From assembly GCA_016081115.2 (NCBI GenBank), contig CM071933.1, forward strand, positions 59,348,660-59,412,659: DNA of 64,000 bases. The letters run 5' to 3'. Shown here one piece after another: positions 1-10,636 of this stretch; the stretch's first letter is position 1, and the number at the start of each line of letters is the position of its first letter. This stretch comes from Rehmannia glutinosa (lineage: Eukaryota > Streptophyta > Magnoliopsida > Lamiales > Orobanchaceae). Under the pieces are notes generated by a model. It was not told the DNA's origin. It saw only the letters and a list, made by a program, of their open reading frames with translations, and made no database searches. Position numbers and translations under genes: made by a program.

Positions 1-533
1 GAAATTAAATATCATTAGTTAGGCAAAAGGCTTGAAAGGCTTAAAGAAAATGGCCTAAAATCATTTTCATAAATTGCATACAACATGTGACTTCAACGGA
101 GATACTATAGCAAGTTCTAGAATTCATATCAACATGAATGACACACTCAATCAACAAACAAGACTGCATTTAATGAAAGCAGTAAAGGCTCAAAAAGCTC
201 ACAGGCTTGCAATTGCATAATTCAAAGCATATCAACCATGATTTCAATATTCACATGCTCCATATCGTCTATTCTCAGCCCGATCAACTCACGCTCCACA
301 CCCAATTCAAAACAACACAAACTATTCAACGAATGCTCCCAAGATCACAACAAGCACACAATAGCGGTCCACTCACTCCGTAAAAACCTAAGAAAGCAGT
401 AAACGTGCTAAAGCAATAAACGTGCTAAAATCATAAATAAGCATCTAATGCAATGCAACCTATATGCTCTAAATGCAACTATATGAATGCAATTTTATTT
501 TTTTTCGCCACACCCTTCAAATCAAAATAACTA
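1..533 (-). other. 3' noncoding interior of gypsy element A
   Basis: No reading frame is supported here. The sequence is clearly related to 55845-56290, the 3' interior of element C: shared stretches include the 'aggcttgaaaggct', 'caagttctagaatt' and 'aaagctcacaggcttgca' blocks in the same order. It is therefore the stretch between the last ORF and the 3' LTR of a minus-strand Ty3/gypsy element whose 3' LTR lies left of the window. Confidence 0.7.
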
Positions 534-536
534 TCT

Positions 537-550
537 CTCCCCCCAAACTT
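537..550 (-). other. polypurine-like tract of element A
   Basis: On the minus strand this reads AAGTTTGGGGGG, the G-run typical of plus-strand priming tracts in Tat/Athila-like Ty3/gypsy elements. Element C has the same tract at 56325-56338 in the same context, so the match is positional as well as by sequence. It is several hundred bases from the missing LTR, so it may be an internal tract rather than the one next to the LTR. Confidence 0.5.
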
Positions 551-815
551 GAATGAAATTATATCACATACAAGGAAAGATAGAATTTCAATAAATAAAA
601 ATGTGGATTGAGAATGCATACCTGAATTCGTGACCTAATAATGCTTCAGCGAATCGACGACGGGTCGTGCTGTGCTTATGCGCACGGCCGCCCGTGCGTC
701 CTGCGAAAAACCCTTTTTAATTTTTTTTTTTTTAGAGAAAGCAAAAAATCCTAACTTATGAAAGCAATAAGAAATCCTAACCTAGCAAAGGGAAAAAAAC
801 ATGGGAAGAAATAAA

Positions 816-877
816 ACAGCAAACCGTTGGGTTGCCTCCCAACAAACGCTTCATTTAACGTATATAGCTTGACGCCT
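816..877 (-). repeat. conserved post-pol block of gypsy A/C family
   Basis: The block 'gggttgcctcccaaca...ttagcttgacgc' matches 58752-58803, which in element C lies directly downstream of the integrase stop. In element A it directly follows a gag fragment instead. This shows that the whole pol region has been deleted from element A. Confidence 0.75.
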
Positions 878-884
878 GTAACTC

Positions 885-1640
885 TCATGAATTTGTGCCT
901 CCTTTGAATGCATATATTAGCTGCTTTGGGTCATGGTCAAGTGCCAAATTTTCATTGTTTGCACCTAATATTGCATACTTGGGATTTCCAAGTAAGGATT
1001 GGAGTCCTGGTGTTGGAACTTTTTGGTTTGAGTTACGCGCATGTTGTCCATGCGCTTGCGTATAGTCTGTGCTCGTCTCATTCTGGAATAGTTTTCTTAT
1101 GGCATCTCGCCCGCGCTGCTCGGGCGTACACGCACGGTTCATGTGTTCCTTGTCCTGTTTTTGCTCGTTTTCGGTACCACACACGGGTTGAAAGTGCATA
1201 GACACACAGTCCGTGTTTGGTCCTGAATTTTCTTGCTTTTCTAGGATCTTTGACTCCTCGTGTTCGGTACCACTCCTTAGATGAATGTCACTACATTGTT
1301 CCTTTGGGTTGACTTCAGTGTTGCTCGAAAACTGGCCCTTTTGATGTTGTCCACCAACGATCGTGGCTAATTGGCTAATCTGGGTTCCAAGATTTTCCAA
1401 TTGTGTGCCCAGAGTGTTAGCCAATTATACTATTTTGTCCAACTTAGCCTCATGTTTGTTGAATCGGTTCCTTGTTTCATTCATAAATGCGGTGAGGACG
1501 TCCTTCATAGATGGGTTTGCCTCCGGATAATAGTACATAGGAGTAGGATTATTCCAGTAATTATAGAAATTCCAATTATTGAAATAATTGGCTTCTTCCA
1601 TCAGAGCGGGTGTTCGTACACTACCTGAACCAACTCAAAG
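885..1640 (-). pseudogene. Ty3/gypsy gag fragment (element A)
   Basis: A minus-strand gag remnant. The stretch ISQLATIVGGQHQKGQF followed by NTEVNPKEQC and LRSGTE is nearly the same as the C-terminal gag of element C (LETQVGQLATIVGGQHHKGQF at about 63200-63130), so family membership is clear. The reading frame continues upstream of 1424 only in broken form: pieces resembling the NYFNNWNFYN-type gag spacer at 1590-1500 are followed by an in-frame stop. After about residue 60 the protein diverges into a His/Gln-rich part containing degenerate copies of the GCACGGG palindrome. No protease, RT or integrase follows. It is non-functional, and the exact start is not definable. Confidence 0.75.
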
Positions 1641-1750
1641 AAATAAATCAAATAATGTAGGAGTGGAATTAAATAAAATGAAAAGAAAAAAAATGTCTAA
1701 ATTAAAAATAATTATATTTATCGCAATATTAGTACTGAAAATTTAATTAG

Positions 1751-1768
1751 TCCCCGCCAACGGCGCCA
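1751..1768 (-). other. primer-binding site, tRNA-Asp type (element A)
   Basis: On the minus strand this reads TGGCGCCGTTGGCGGGGA. It matches the complement of the 3' end of plant tRNA-Asp except for about one base in the GCCGGGGA part. It lies six bases from the LTR edge at 1775, the normal arrangement for Athila/Tat-type Ty3/gypsy elements. Confidence 0.85.
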
Positions 1769-1774
1769 AAAACT

Positions 1775-3311
1775 TGTTCGCCTTATTTTTTAGCTTCGCC
1801 GCAAGTGTACGGTACATTTTGTAGAATAGGATTAGCAAGGTCGAATCCACAGGGACTAATAAATTAATGTACTAAGTACTGGATTATAATAGCCTTATTT
1901 TTATCTAGAGGATCGAAAGTGAGTGATTTGGTTTTATAGACACTAAAGCAGAAATTTATCCTAAATGAAACAAAGCAAAGAGTGGATTAAAAGATCAAGT
2001 ATGAATGAATGGATTCCTGGGTTTTGGTTTCAGTTAATATCCCCTTTTATTATCAGATTAATCAAACCAATGTTAAACGTATTCTTCCCTATAGACCGAT
2101 CACAAAAGTAATTTACCCTCTCTCTCGAGATGCATGTAAAAGCGTTGATTGGAATATCTATGCTAGCATCTCTACTCAACATGAGATATCCAACTCCCAA
2201 AAGTTCAAAAGATTATAAAGCCTCACGAATATTCACAGACTTCTCAATCATGCAAGATATTCATGTCAAGTACTCATAGATCTAGTATTGAAACTCATCA
2301 GTTAGAATTATGAATCAATACATCAAACAAGTTAAACCAAACGCGTTTTGATAAAAAAAGAATTAAAGCAAAATACTTGAATAGGGTTGGAAAACATTAA
2401 CTTCAATTGTCATTAATCATCAAATAAAAGTATCCGTTAACCTACTCTCAAACCCGGGAATCACAAAGTGTTCAGCCAGACATAGAAAAGAGATAATCCA
2501 TAGACAAATTATTAATGTTCATGTCTAACTAATTGAAAATAACGATACTATGGAATGAGTGAACTCGGGGATGATGACGATCTCTCGATCTATCCTCAAT
2601 CCTCGAAGGTGTGGTTGCGGTCTTGATCGATCTCTCCAATTCTCCCGTGGAAGATTGCTCTTTTCTCTGCTTTCTAGGACAAAAATCAGCGTCCCTTTGT
2701 TTGTGGCCATCCCGTTTCTATTTGTACTCCATTTTGGGTCAAAACCTAGTTGAAAATCTATCACCGTGCTTGGTGCCACAGGAAATTGTCTTTTGCTGAA
2801 GGGCGCACGGGCCGTGCGCTCACCCACGACCAGCCCATGCGTCACCCAAACGTCCGAATTTGCTTATGTGGTCTCATAATAGTTGTAGCCCTCTCTCTCA
2901 GCATTCCATAGCCACTTGAATCAGCTCAATACCAATTTTGTAGAGAGAGTTATGGCTAAAATACTAAACCCTACCAGTGCTGGAAATTCCAGACGCGTTT
3001 GGATGTTCCTTGAGATAAACCCCCTCGTTGTTTGATCATCCATGCTTTTTTTGACACACGAATCATTACTATGACTCTAGACTCAATATAATTGTCTTCC
3101 AATTGGGTGTAATCACTCGATTCTTAATGTTTCTAGGTCACAATGCTCGTATTTGTCACAAAATTACTCCAAATATCGTTAAATTCCTACAAAACGAGCA
3201 AAGCGTAATACCTTTTCCACATATATACCATTGCATATGAGTTATTGCATGTTTATAAACAATTATAACCATAAATATGCCCTAAAATACATGCAAAACT
3301 CACACTAAACA
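1775..3311 (-). repeat. 5' LTR of gypsy element A
   Basis: Reads TGTTCGCC at its left edge and ...ACTAAACA at its right edge, so both orientations give TG...CA. It is the same family as the LTRs at 31877-33356 and 51872-53350: the first about 100 bases ('ttattttttagct..cgcaagtgtacggt') and the last 60 ('aaaatacatgcaaaact') align, while the middle is more diverged. It carries degenerate GCACGGGCCGTGCG boxes at 2803-2850. Its right edge interrupts the chromovirus gag-protease ORF exactly between protease and RT. The target duplication cannot be checked because the left end is outside the window. Confidence 0.8.
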
Positions 3312-4849
3312 ATACTCTCGTACAACTGGAACTTCCATGATTGTTTTCTCAGCAACCTGAGTGGCCATCACATTAACCAGAAATCCCTGACATTTTCCTT
3401 TCTTCAGCATTTTAACTGTCTTCATTGCCGATATAATTCGAGGCATTCCACTCACTCTTGCTTCGAAAAATATAAATTTGTCTCCCTTTGATGGTTCTAG
3501 AATTATTTCTCTGTCGTGACATTTGATGTGGGCCTTATACTTATTCAACCAGTCCATCCCTAGTATGATATCAATATCCCTCATTCTAATCACATGCAAA
3601 TCCGCTTCTAAATTCTTCCCATCAAAATCCAATGCCACATTGTTAGTCACTAGATCAGTACTTATTGTTTTTCCCGAATGAAGGCTTATTTCTAGTGTAT
3701 CACTAACTGTGCAACTCTCAAAACATGTTCTAGCATGAAAATCAGCGGATATGAAAGAATGCGTAGCATCAGTATCAAATAACATTAAAGCAGGTATATT
3801 GGAAACATGTATCATACTTGTCAGTGTTCCCGGGTTCTCTTTGGCTTCATGTTGTGTCATGGCAAAAACACGTGCCTGGCCCGTTGGTGTCTTTCCCTTC
3901 TTGTCTGGAAATGTGGTGCAATAATCTGCGTGATGGCCAGGTTGGTGACAACGGAAACATTTTCCTTGTCCCAGTAAGCATTCCCCATAATGATTTCTTC
4001 CACAGGTTGGACAAGTTGGCTTCACCTTCTGTGCAACTGGAAATGCATTTGCCCCGGTCCTGACCTGTTTACTCTGGCTACCAGTCGCTACTCCCTGACT
4101 CGGACCATTCCATTTCCTCTTTCCTGGAACATTGTCTATCTTCTTGGCAGGATAGTCCAATTTCAAACACGAAGCCACTTCCTGAGCTCGTGAAAGCAAT
4201 TCATTATAAGTCGTCGTTCCCAAACCAGCTAGCACACAACCTATTTCTGGACGGAGACCCCTCCAGAACCTCCTTGCTCTCTTCTCATCTGTGTCTACCA
4301 AGTGGGTGGCAAACCTTTCCAACTGATTGAACTTACGTTCATACTCGATGATTGTCATGTTTCCCTGTTCAACTCGAGGAACTCGGTCTCCATCCAATCT
4401 CTATAAGACTGTGGAAAATACTGTTGCATGACCTCCTATTTAAAGTTAGTCCAGGTCATGCCACGTAGTTGCTCATCTGTCCTTGAGCGAGATAAAGCCT
4501 CCCACCAGTGGTCCGCATCTTCTGTGAACTGAAAGGTGGCGCACGAGATTTGTTGCGCATCAGTGCTAGGGATACGGGCAAATATTCTCTCCATTGCGCT
4601 TAGCCACTCCTTGACTGCGAATGGCCCATCGCGTCCATTAAAGGTTTGTGGTCTGAATCTCCGAAACTGTTCCAAAATGTGCGCTTTCTCATTTCCACCA
4701 GCTGGGTGGCCTGGTGCAGGTGGTACGACATTCTGCTGGGGTAACCCTCGTAGTAAAGCAACGAGATTATTCAGCAAATCATTGCCGGCATGCCCTTGGC
4801 CCTGGCTTAAGTTAAGCGATGCATTTGATCCATCCCTTCGTGGAGCCAT
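3312..4849 (-). pseudogene. chromovirus-type Ty3/gypsy gag-protease, truncated
   Basis: Starts at the ATG at 4849 (MAPRRDGSNAS). The gag domain shows FRRFRPQTFNG, WLSAMERIF and DADHWWEAL. The frame is broken by a TAG after MTWTNFK (about 4436-4440) and by a shift near 4390. It then continues as GNMTIIEYERKFNQLERF, a CCHC zinc knuckle (CFRCHQPGHHADYC) and an aspartic-protease core (LFDTDATHSFIS, then IILGMDWL). The usual DTGA active-site triad reads DTDA, so the protease is probably dead. Coding stops where the LTR of element A was inserted, just before the expected linker to RT. The knuckle, protease core and Met-tRNA primer site fit the chromovirus/Tekay-like group. No pol remains in the window. 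Confidence 0.88.
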
Positions 4850-5135
4850 GATCTATAATACAATGGATTGTTTAGTTTTTAACTCGTATGAGAAGTAAAT
4901 ATAACATCTATCCAACACATAAACACCACAAGACAAGGTAATTAAATCAAAAATATAATTCCACTATTTCAATAGAAATTGCCTTCAAGAGGGTACAATG
5001 CGAAATAAAATAAAATAAAAGATCATACTGAATCCTACTAATCTAGAAAAATGAAATAACTCTTACTAGAATAAAGAAGGAAAAGAAAAACGAAATTCAA
5101 AACAAAATCCAGACGAGGCTAGAAAAACTAGTCAT
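4850..5135 (-). other. noncoding leader between small ORFs and gag
   Basis: AT-rich sequence between the gag start and the small upstream ORFs of the chromovirus-like element. I see no coding potential or recognisable signal in it. Confidence 0.5.
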
Positions 5136-5611
5136 CTAACTAGATCCCTCAGATGAGAATAATCCATCTAAGTCTTCCTCTGGGTCTTCCTCTAGTTCAG
5201 CCAAAGCATCATCATCTGAATCAACATATATTACGTTAGGCATGACGGGTGGCCCACGCCTAAGTAGTTCGACTATAAATCTCATAGGATCCAATGTGGT
5301 ATGGGGAGGCACAGAACTGTAGTCCGTCATGTTGTCACGTACATCTCTTGCTAGGTCACTCTATTCTCTGGGTAGGGTACTGATTAGCTTATCATTTGCT
5401 TCGTCCCGGGTGATATTTCTTCAAGATGTTTTATCTCCAGCCACATTTCTCTCATTATTTCAATATGCTCCTCTACCATGGCCCCTAGCTTTTTATCATA
5501 ATTTAAAAACATATATACCCTCCAATGAAAAATTCGATCTCTCATTCTCTTCCTAGTTGTTTTTATCTCACGCACCATCCTGGAGTATTTCTTGTTAGCA
5601 TATAAGTTCAT
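5136..5611 (-). pseudogene. unknown small ORFs upstream of chromovirus gag
   Basis: Two minus-strand frames, 5611-5384 (75 residues, basic: KTTRKRMRDR; helix-prone with many Met/Glu) and 5330-5136 (64 residues, acidic tail DSDDDALAELEEDPEEDLDG), lie between the primer-binding site and gag. They are in different frames, so if they were once one ORF it is now shifted. I do not recognise a family. An extra 5' ORF is not standard for Ty3/gypsy elements, but chance ORFs of this size are common. Treat the coding status as open. Confidence 0.3.
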
Positions 5612-5910
5612 ACATTATTTAATAAATTATGCAGTTCATTTTTCGTATAGTTTATCATGAATCACCACTTATAAGGGATATTTCCAACATGTTAAGCAGG
5701 TAAAAGTTTGTGAAGTACGGAATTACATTTATCACGCAGGAAAAAGTAATAATAATAATAATAATAATCACATTTTTTTTCAAGTAACTTCATAACACAT
5801 TGTGCATTCCCAAGAATTCTCATATTGAAGCAATAAGAAAATTTTACCTAATTGGATGCAGCTCGATGGAGGAATAGCCATTTTTTTATATTGCAAGTCT
5901 ACAGGAAGGT

Positions 5911-5928
5911 AGACCTGCTCTGATACCA
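5911..5928 (-). other. primer-binding site, initiator-Met tRNA type (chromovirus)
   Basis: Minus strand reads TGGTATCAGAGCAGGTCT, the common plant Met-tRNA primer site of chromoviruses and copia elements. It is three bases from the LTR edge (TGTAACGTCC at 5932). Confidence 0.85.
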
Positions 5929-6382
5929 CACTGTAACGTCCTAATTTCCGAAATGTGATTATTTTTTTTAACGTTACTAAAATATAAAAAACTATATTTT
6001 AAAAATATCACTTTATTTTTTTTAAAACAAGTATCTACTATAGCGGAAGCATAAAATAAAGTGGGTTGATCATAAACTAGAAATCCGAAAAAACCAATCG
6101 TATTGAATAAATAAAAAAAATTCAACATTTATCGTTTCATAAAAAAATTAGAATAACTAAGTTGCTAATAGAAAATAATGATAACAAAAAACTTGTTTTC
6201 TCCCTAACATACGAATACTAGTAAATAGAAAAATTCTCATTGGCTTCCCCTCCGTCGGCTCCGCACCCATCCGAAAAATCTGAAAAAAAATTAGTAATAG
6301 GGGGGGTGAGTAACACATACTCAGTAGGGATCCTAACTATCCAAATTAAATATATACAAGCATAATTTCACAAATTTAAGCA

Positions 6383-6652
6383 CATATACTTTGCCATTTG
6401 GCCGAAGCCATGACATATACTTTGCCATTTGGCCGAAGCCATCACATATACTTTGCCATTGGCTGAAGCCACACATATACTTTGCCATTGACCGAAGCCA
6501 TCACATATAATTTCCCATTGGCCGAAGCCGCACATATATTTTTCCATTGACCGAAGCCTACTTTGCCATTGGCCGAAGCCATACTTTGCCGTTGGCCGAA
6601 GCCACATATATACTTTGCCATTGGCCGAAGCCACACATATACTTTGCCATTT
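6383..6652. repeat. minisatellite, about 10 units of 18-33 bp
   Basis: Units built on 'catatactttgccattggccgaagcca' are repeated in tandem with single-base variation and some shortened units (for example around 6550-6600). On the minus strand they read as imperfect repeats of GFGQWQS-like codons, but unit lengths are not all multiples of three, so this is not a conserved protein repeat. Confidence 0.9.
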
Positions 6653-7375
6653 CACATAAATAAATACAGAATCTTCATATATAATAGGCACTTCAAGTTC
6701 AACAATTATAATCACGTTGTTAATTACATAATTTATAAAATTATACATGTACATATTTAATAAAGACAAATAAACTTCGCACTTAAAAAGTGTAAAGAAA
6801 AATCCCTACCTCAAACGTAGTTGATAGTTGTACGAAGCGTGAGCTAGAAAGCCTAAACGTCTAGTTCCTCGTCACCTACAATAAATATTGGTATAATTAA
6901 GTGATTGAAAAATAAATCCCAATTTTAATTTTAAGTAAAAGTGCTTATGAAATAAGTCAAGGCTCCTAATAAGTGAAATTTAACCAAAATATAAGTTTTG
7001 GGGCTAATTTGAAAGAAAACAGAAATAAATTTGGGTTTTTTGGATCAAACTGAAAAGTGGCGGGGCTGAAATGAAATTTTCAGAAATTCTAACTTAGTCC
7101 CTAGGGCTGAAATATAATTTCTGAAAATAAACTAGGATTTGGGGGGTTAAACTGAAAACACCTGGGACTAAATTGAAAAGGGACAAAAACTTTAGGGAAC
7201 TAATTTTAAAACACTATAATTGCAAACAAGGACAAATCTTCAATAAATTTCCTAAAGATTAGTCCCTGCTCTCAGAGCTCCAACACATAACCCATCTAAT
7301 CCGACGACGACGAACGACCAACCACCCGCCGGGAGTACTCGGGTGACCACCTCCCTCACCTTCTCCAAAACTAAA

Positions 7376-7582
7376 GACCACACACACACCTCAAACACAA
7401 ACACACACACCCACACCAAACCAGAACTCACCCACACACATACCGGACACACACCTACACACAAACACACACCAGACCCACAACACACAACAAATATACA
7501 CGCACACCATAACACACACACACACACATCATACACACAACAAACGCACCAGACCCACCACACCACAAACACACACACATAA
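7376..7582. repeat. CA/TG-rich low-complexity tract
   Basis: Long run of (CA)n interrupted by acc, aac and tac variants. Reading frames across it on either strand are low-complexity artefacts (Thr/His-rich one way, Cys/Val/Trp-rich the other). Confidence 0.9.
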
Positions 7583-8048
7583 ATCGAAAATCGATTTTCT
7601 CTAGAGGACGACAGCCCCAACACCGGTGAAACTCTTGTGGACCCCAAACTTTCACATCGAATCATCAATTCCTCAAAAAACGCATCCCATATCCGAGTCG
7701 GCGACCGAAACAAAGTTTCATATCTTTCCTTAAATCATTTCGGTAAAAAGTAACTACAATATTTCTAAGGATAAGAAGTAACTTACTGTTGAATTTCCCT
7801 ATTGCGTGCAACACTGAGATTTTGTGGTTTAAAGTGAGGGAAAAGAGTTTTTCATCAAGTTTTGAATGTGTGTGGCCAAAATAAACGGAGAAGGAAAATC
7901 TGTAGAAATAAAGTCTTGGGCGTTTCTTTGTGAACCGCCTGGCAAAATAACATGGGATTGAGGGATTGTGGGTTTTGAGAGTGGGAGGATTTGGTGGGAT
8001 ACAAGCCTATCTAATTGAGTTTTGAAAAAATATAACTCTTTAACCCCA

Positions 8049-8605
8049 TTAATAGCTTTATTATAAAAATTATATTATAAAATATATATCAGATAAAAAA
8101 ATATATTTTTAAATAGAATAAATAAATAGGAAATTAATAATTTACACTATTTTTTACCACATTAATATATATTTTACTATTTGTTTACCACATTAACTTT
8201 CATCATTACATTTCGTCTCATATTCATTCGTTTTCCCTCAACAATTTTTTTTCCACTATTCTCCAACGGAAATAATATTTCTCTAGCGAAAATATAACCA
8301 ATCGCACCTTAGCCTTGTGCTCCAGTGAAATATCACTTATCTGACATCGGCCAGCATTATTTGAAGTAAGGGTGATTATAAAATTTTAGAAAACCGCCCG
8401 AACCGCATCACACTGCATCATTTAGATTTTTTTATTAAAATCGTGATTTAGAATATTGAACGAAAACCGCACTGTCCTTATACAAATTTATGGATAAAAT
8501 AAAAAGATTTATTCCATCTTTGGTTGAAGAAATAGACATCCATATATTAAAAACTTCACAAAAACTCCTGTCAGACCGTCTAACGGGTCTGACCTGTTAG
8601 GATCT
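8049..8605. other. AT-rich spacer, no gene seen
   Basis: No coding frame. Contains 'aaccgcccgaaccgcatcacactgcat' near 8392-8420, a type of AACCGCA-rich repeat common in plant nonautonomous transposons. A short imperfect inverted repeat (gtcagacc...ggtctgac) lies at 8572-8594, just left of the array. I cannot assign either to a named element. Confidence 0.4.
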
Positions 8606-9374
8606 TGTTTGATAAATGGTTTTATCATGATTTTGATGATTTTGTTTCTATACCAAAACAATGGTTTTAAAGGTTGTCCAAATACTCCTAAATGATTTAA
8701 AATGATTTTAATATTTTCCGGAGTATTTCTTCAAGTCTGACAAAATTGGACAACACATTTAATGATATTGCTTCAATGAGTTTTTACATCAAAACTATAT
8801 TTTTAAATGTTGTCCTAATTCTTCCGATCGATCTAAAATATTTTTACTATTTTTTGGAGTATTTCTTGAAGTTTATTTTCGATATAAAATTGGACAACAC
8901 TTTTGCTTTGAGGTCAACCGGTCGCCCTATAGGCAACCCGTACTGAAAAGTTGTGCAAAAACAGAAAACTTCATGTTTGCGAGAAAATGGTGAGGTGACC
9001 GGTCACCCCATAGGCCGACCGGTGGTGACGTCGGACCGGTCGACCCATAGAGCGACCGTACTGGGTCGGTTCAAATTTGCAAACTTCTCTGTTTTGGTTT
9101 TTTTAAGAGGGCAACCGGTTGGACCCTAGGGTGACCGGTCGGACCCCTCGTCGACCGGTCGCCCTGTGTAAAAATGTGTTCTTATTTTCAAACGTCTATT
9201 TGTGCGTGACCGGTCGCCCTATGTTTTGACAGCAAAATTCTAACCGTTGTGCAGCAGACAACTTTTCCCTAAATTGTGGGATTGATTTCTAACAGCTATA
9301 ATCTTGATTTTAATTGCAATTGTTTTGTAGATATCAGATTCCAAGAGGAGCCTATCAAGTATCAAATCATCTCC

Positions 9375-9382
9375 TATAAATA
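9375..9382 (+). promoter_or_regulatory. TATA box in the LTR-derived units
   Basis: TATAAATA in the context 'catctcctataaatagaggaag'. It is preserved in each following unit at 11396, 13430, 15461, 17496, 19531 and 21585, and inverted in the copia LTRs (for example about 23283-23295). In the element it would drive the genomic transcript, starting about 30 bases downstream near 'gaagcacaacaacaag'. Its conservation in all units means the array could still start several parallel transcripts, but transcription is not shown by sequence alone. Confidence 0.7.
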
Positions 9383-10620
9383 GAGGAAGATTTGAAGCAC
9401 AACAACAAGAGAGAACAATACAACACAACAAGAAATACTCAAGCAAACACTTGGTCTTATATTGTCATTATTCTTGTTGTAGGGCTGCCAGGGCAGGAGT
9501 CGACCGGTCGCCCACCTGCTCGACCGGTCGCCCTTAGGGATTTTTCAGATATATTACATTCTGTTTCCAGACTTCGGCATTTTGGCCCTTTTTACTCTAT
9601 TTTCGTCCCCTTTGACATTTTCACACACAATTCACTTCAAATGTATTTTGTTGCATAATTTACACATTTTGGGGATTATCTAGCTCGATTATCATCATCA
9701 TTGCTCGTCTTTACCGATCAAATGGTAAGAATTCTACTTCCTTTGCTCAATTGGGTTGAACCCTTGAGATTGTGACTTATTTGTTATATTGTTGATGGGA
9801 GTTTCATATGAATTTGATGAGATTGTCATTTATGATGTATTGTATTGTGTTTGAACTGATTTTGGTGATGAAAAACTTGGCTTGATTACATTTACAATCG
9901 CTATATATATCCTTTTCAATCTTTGACGTCCGCCAAGTGTTTGATAAAATGTTTCAATGAAAAATTCATCACCAACATGATTCTCTCGTTTTCAAATGTC
10001 TTATATATTTATAGAGATCATGTTTTTGCAAATCAAATGAGTTTTCATAAGCTTCTACAAGTCATATGATCGACTTTTTCCTCCTATTTGGTCTATAAGT
10101 TTCAATGTTCAAATAGCTCGATACATCGGCTTAGTTGCGCACTTTGATATGATTATATGATGTTTTTATCATGCTAACATTATTTTTGATGATTCCAAAG
10201 GGGGATAAACAGGTTATAAGCTTATTAGCTCAAAGAAGCTAAAATAAGCTCGAGAAAGAAGCTATAAGTTGTGGCTATTAAAAGCCATAAGTTGTGGATT
10301 ATACTTAGTCCATTTGTGTATTATGGACTCATATTCATGTAAATGATGGCTTGTTGACAGGGGGAGCTTATAAGCTCTTGATACTTAAGATCAATATGTA
10401 AAAGCTAAGCTTTTAGCTTGTGGTTGATTGCTTTTATATTACTCTTGTTGTGCATATTGATAGGGGGAGCTTTTGCTATATGTGGTAGAATTTCTTTACT
10501 CCCATCCATGTGATTATATTGCGTGGAATGTTGTCGCTCACAACGGATAGTTCTCTTGAACCGATAAAATTGTTTTGTTTTCAAAATCGACCTCGTTATA
10601 ATTGTTTTGGTTTGTAATCA

Positions 10621-10636
10621 TCAAAAAAGGGGAGAT
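10621..10636 (+). other. polypurine tract ending array unit 1
   Basis: AAAAAAGGGGAGAT directly before the LTR-type start TGTTTGAT. The same tract, with G-run length varying from GGG to GGGGG, ends every unit. It is the plus-strand priming site of the copia family, now serving as the unit boundary. Confidence 0.8.

Larger units (their letters stand above)
5932..8048 (-). repeat. probable 5' LTR of the chromovirus-like element
   Basis: The inner edge is firm: TGTAACGTCC next to the Met-tRNA primer site, i.e. ...GGACGTTACA on the minus strand, the usual end of Del/Tekay LTRs. The outer edge is tentative: ...TTTAACCCCA at 8048 would give TGGGGTTAAA on the minus strand. It contains the GGCCGAAGCC minisatellite (6383-6652) and a CA-rich tract (7376-7582). 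No second LTR is present for comparison, so the length of about 2.1 kb is a guess. Confidence 0.5.
8606..10636 (+). repeat. LTR-derived tandem array, unit 1 (2031 bp)
   Basis: Begins TGTTTGATAAATGG, the outer edge of a copia LTR in plus orientation. The first about 870 bases match the reverse complement of the 22571-24072 LTR: the 'ttccggagtatttcttcaag' stretch, the CGACCGGTCG blocks and the TATAAATAG promoter. After 'cttgttgtag' (about 9483) the LTR homology stops. The unit continues with a CGACCGGTCG-bearing segment, then with the copia 3' interior (block 'gggttgaacccttgag', matching 24920 inverted) and ends in a polypurine tract before the next unit. The left neighbour is unrelated sequence, so this is the array edge. 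No functional ORF; frames of 66-150 codons are LTR sequence. Confidence 0.9.

Noticed and set aside
7252..7713. 153-codon minus-strand ORF over the CA tract
   Set aside because: Low-complexity Cys/Val/Trp translation of a dinucleotide-rich stretch; the opposite frame is equally open.
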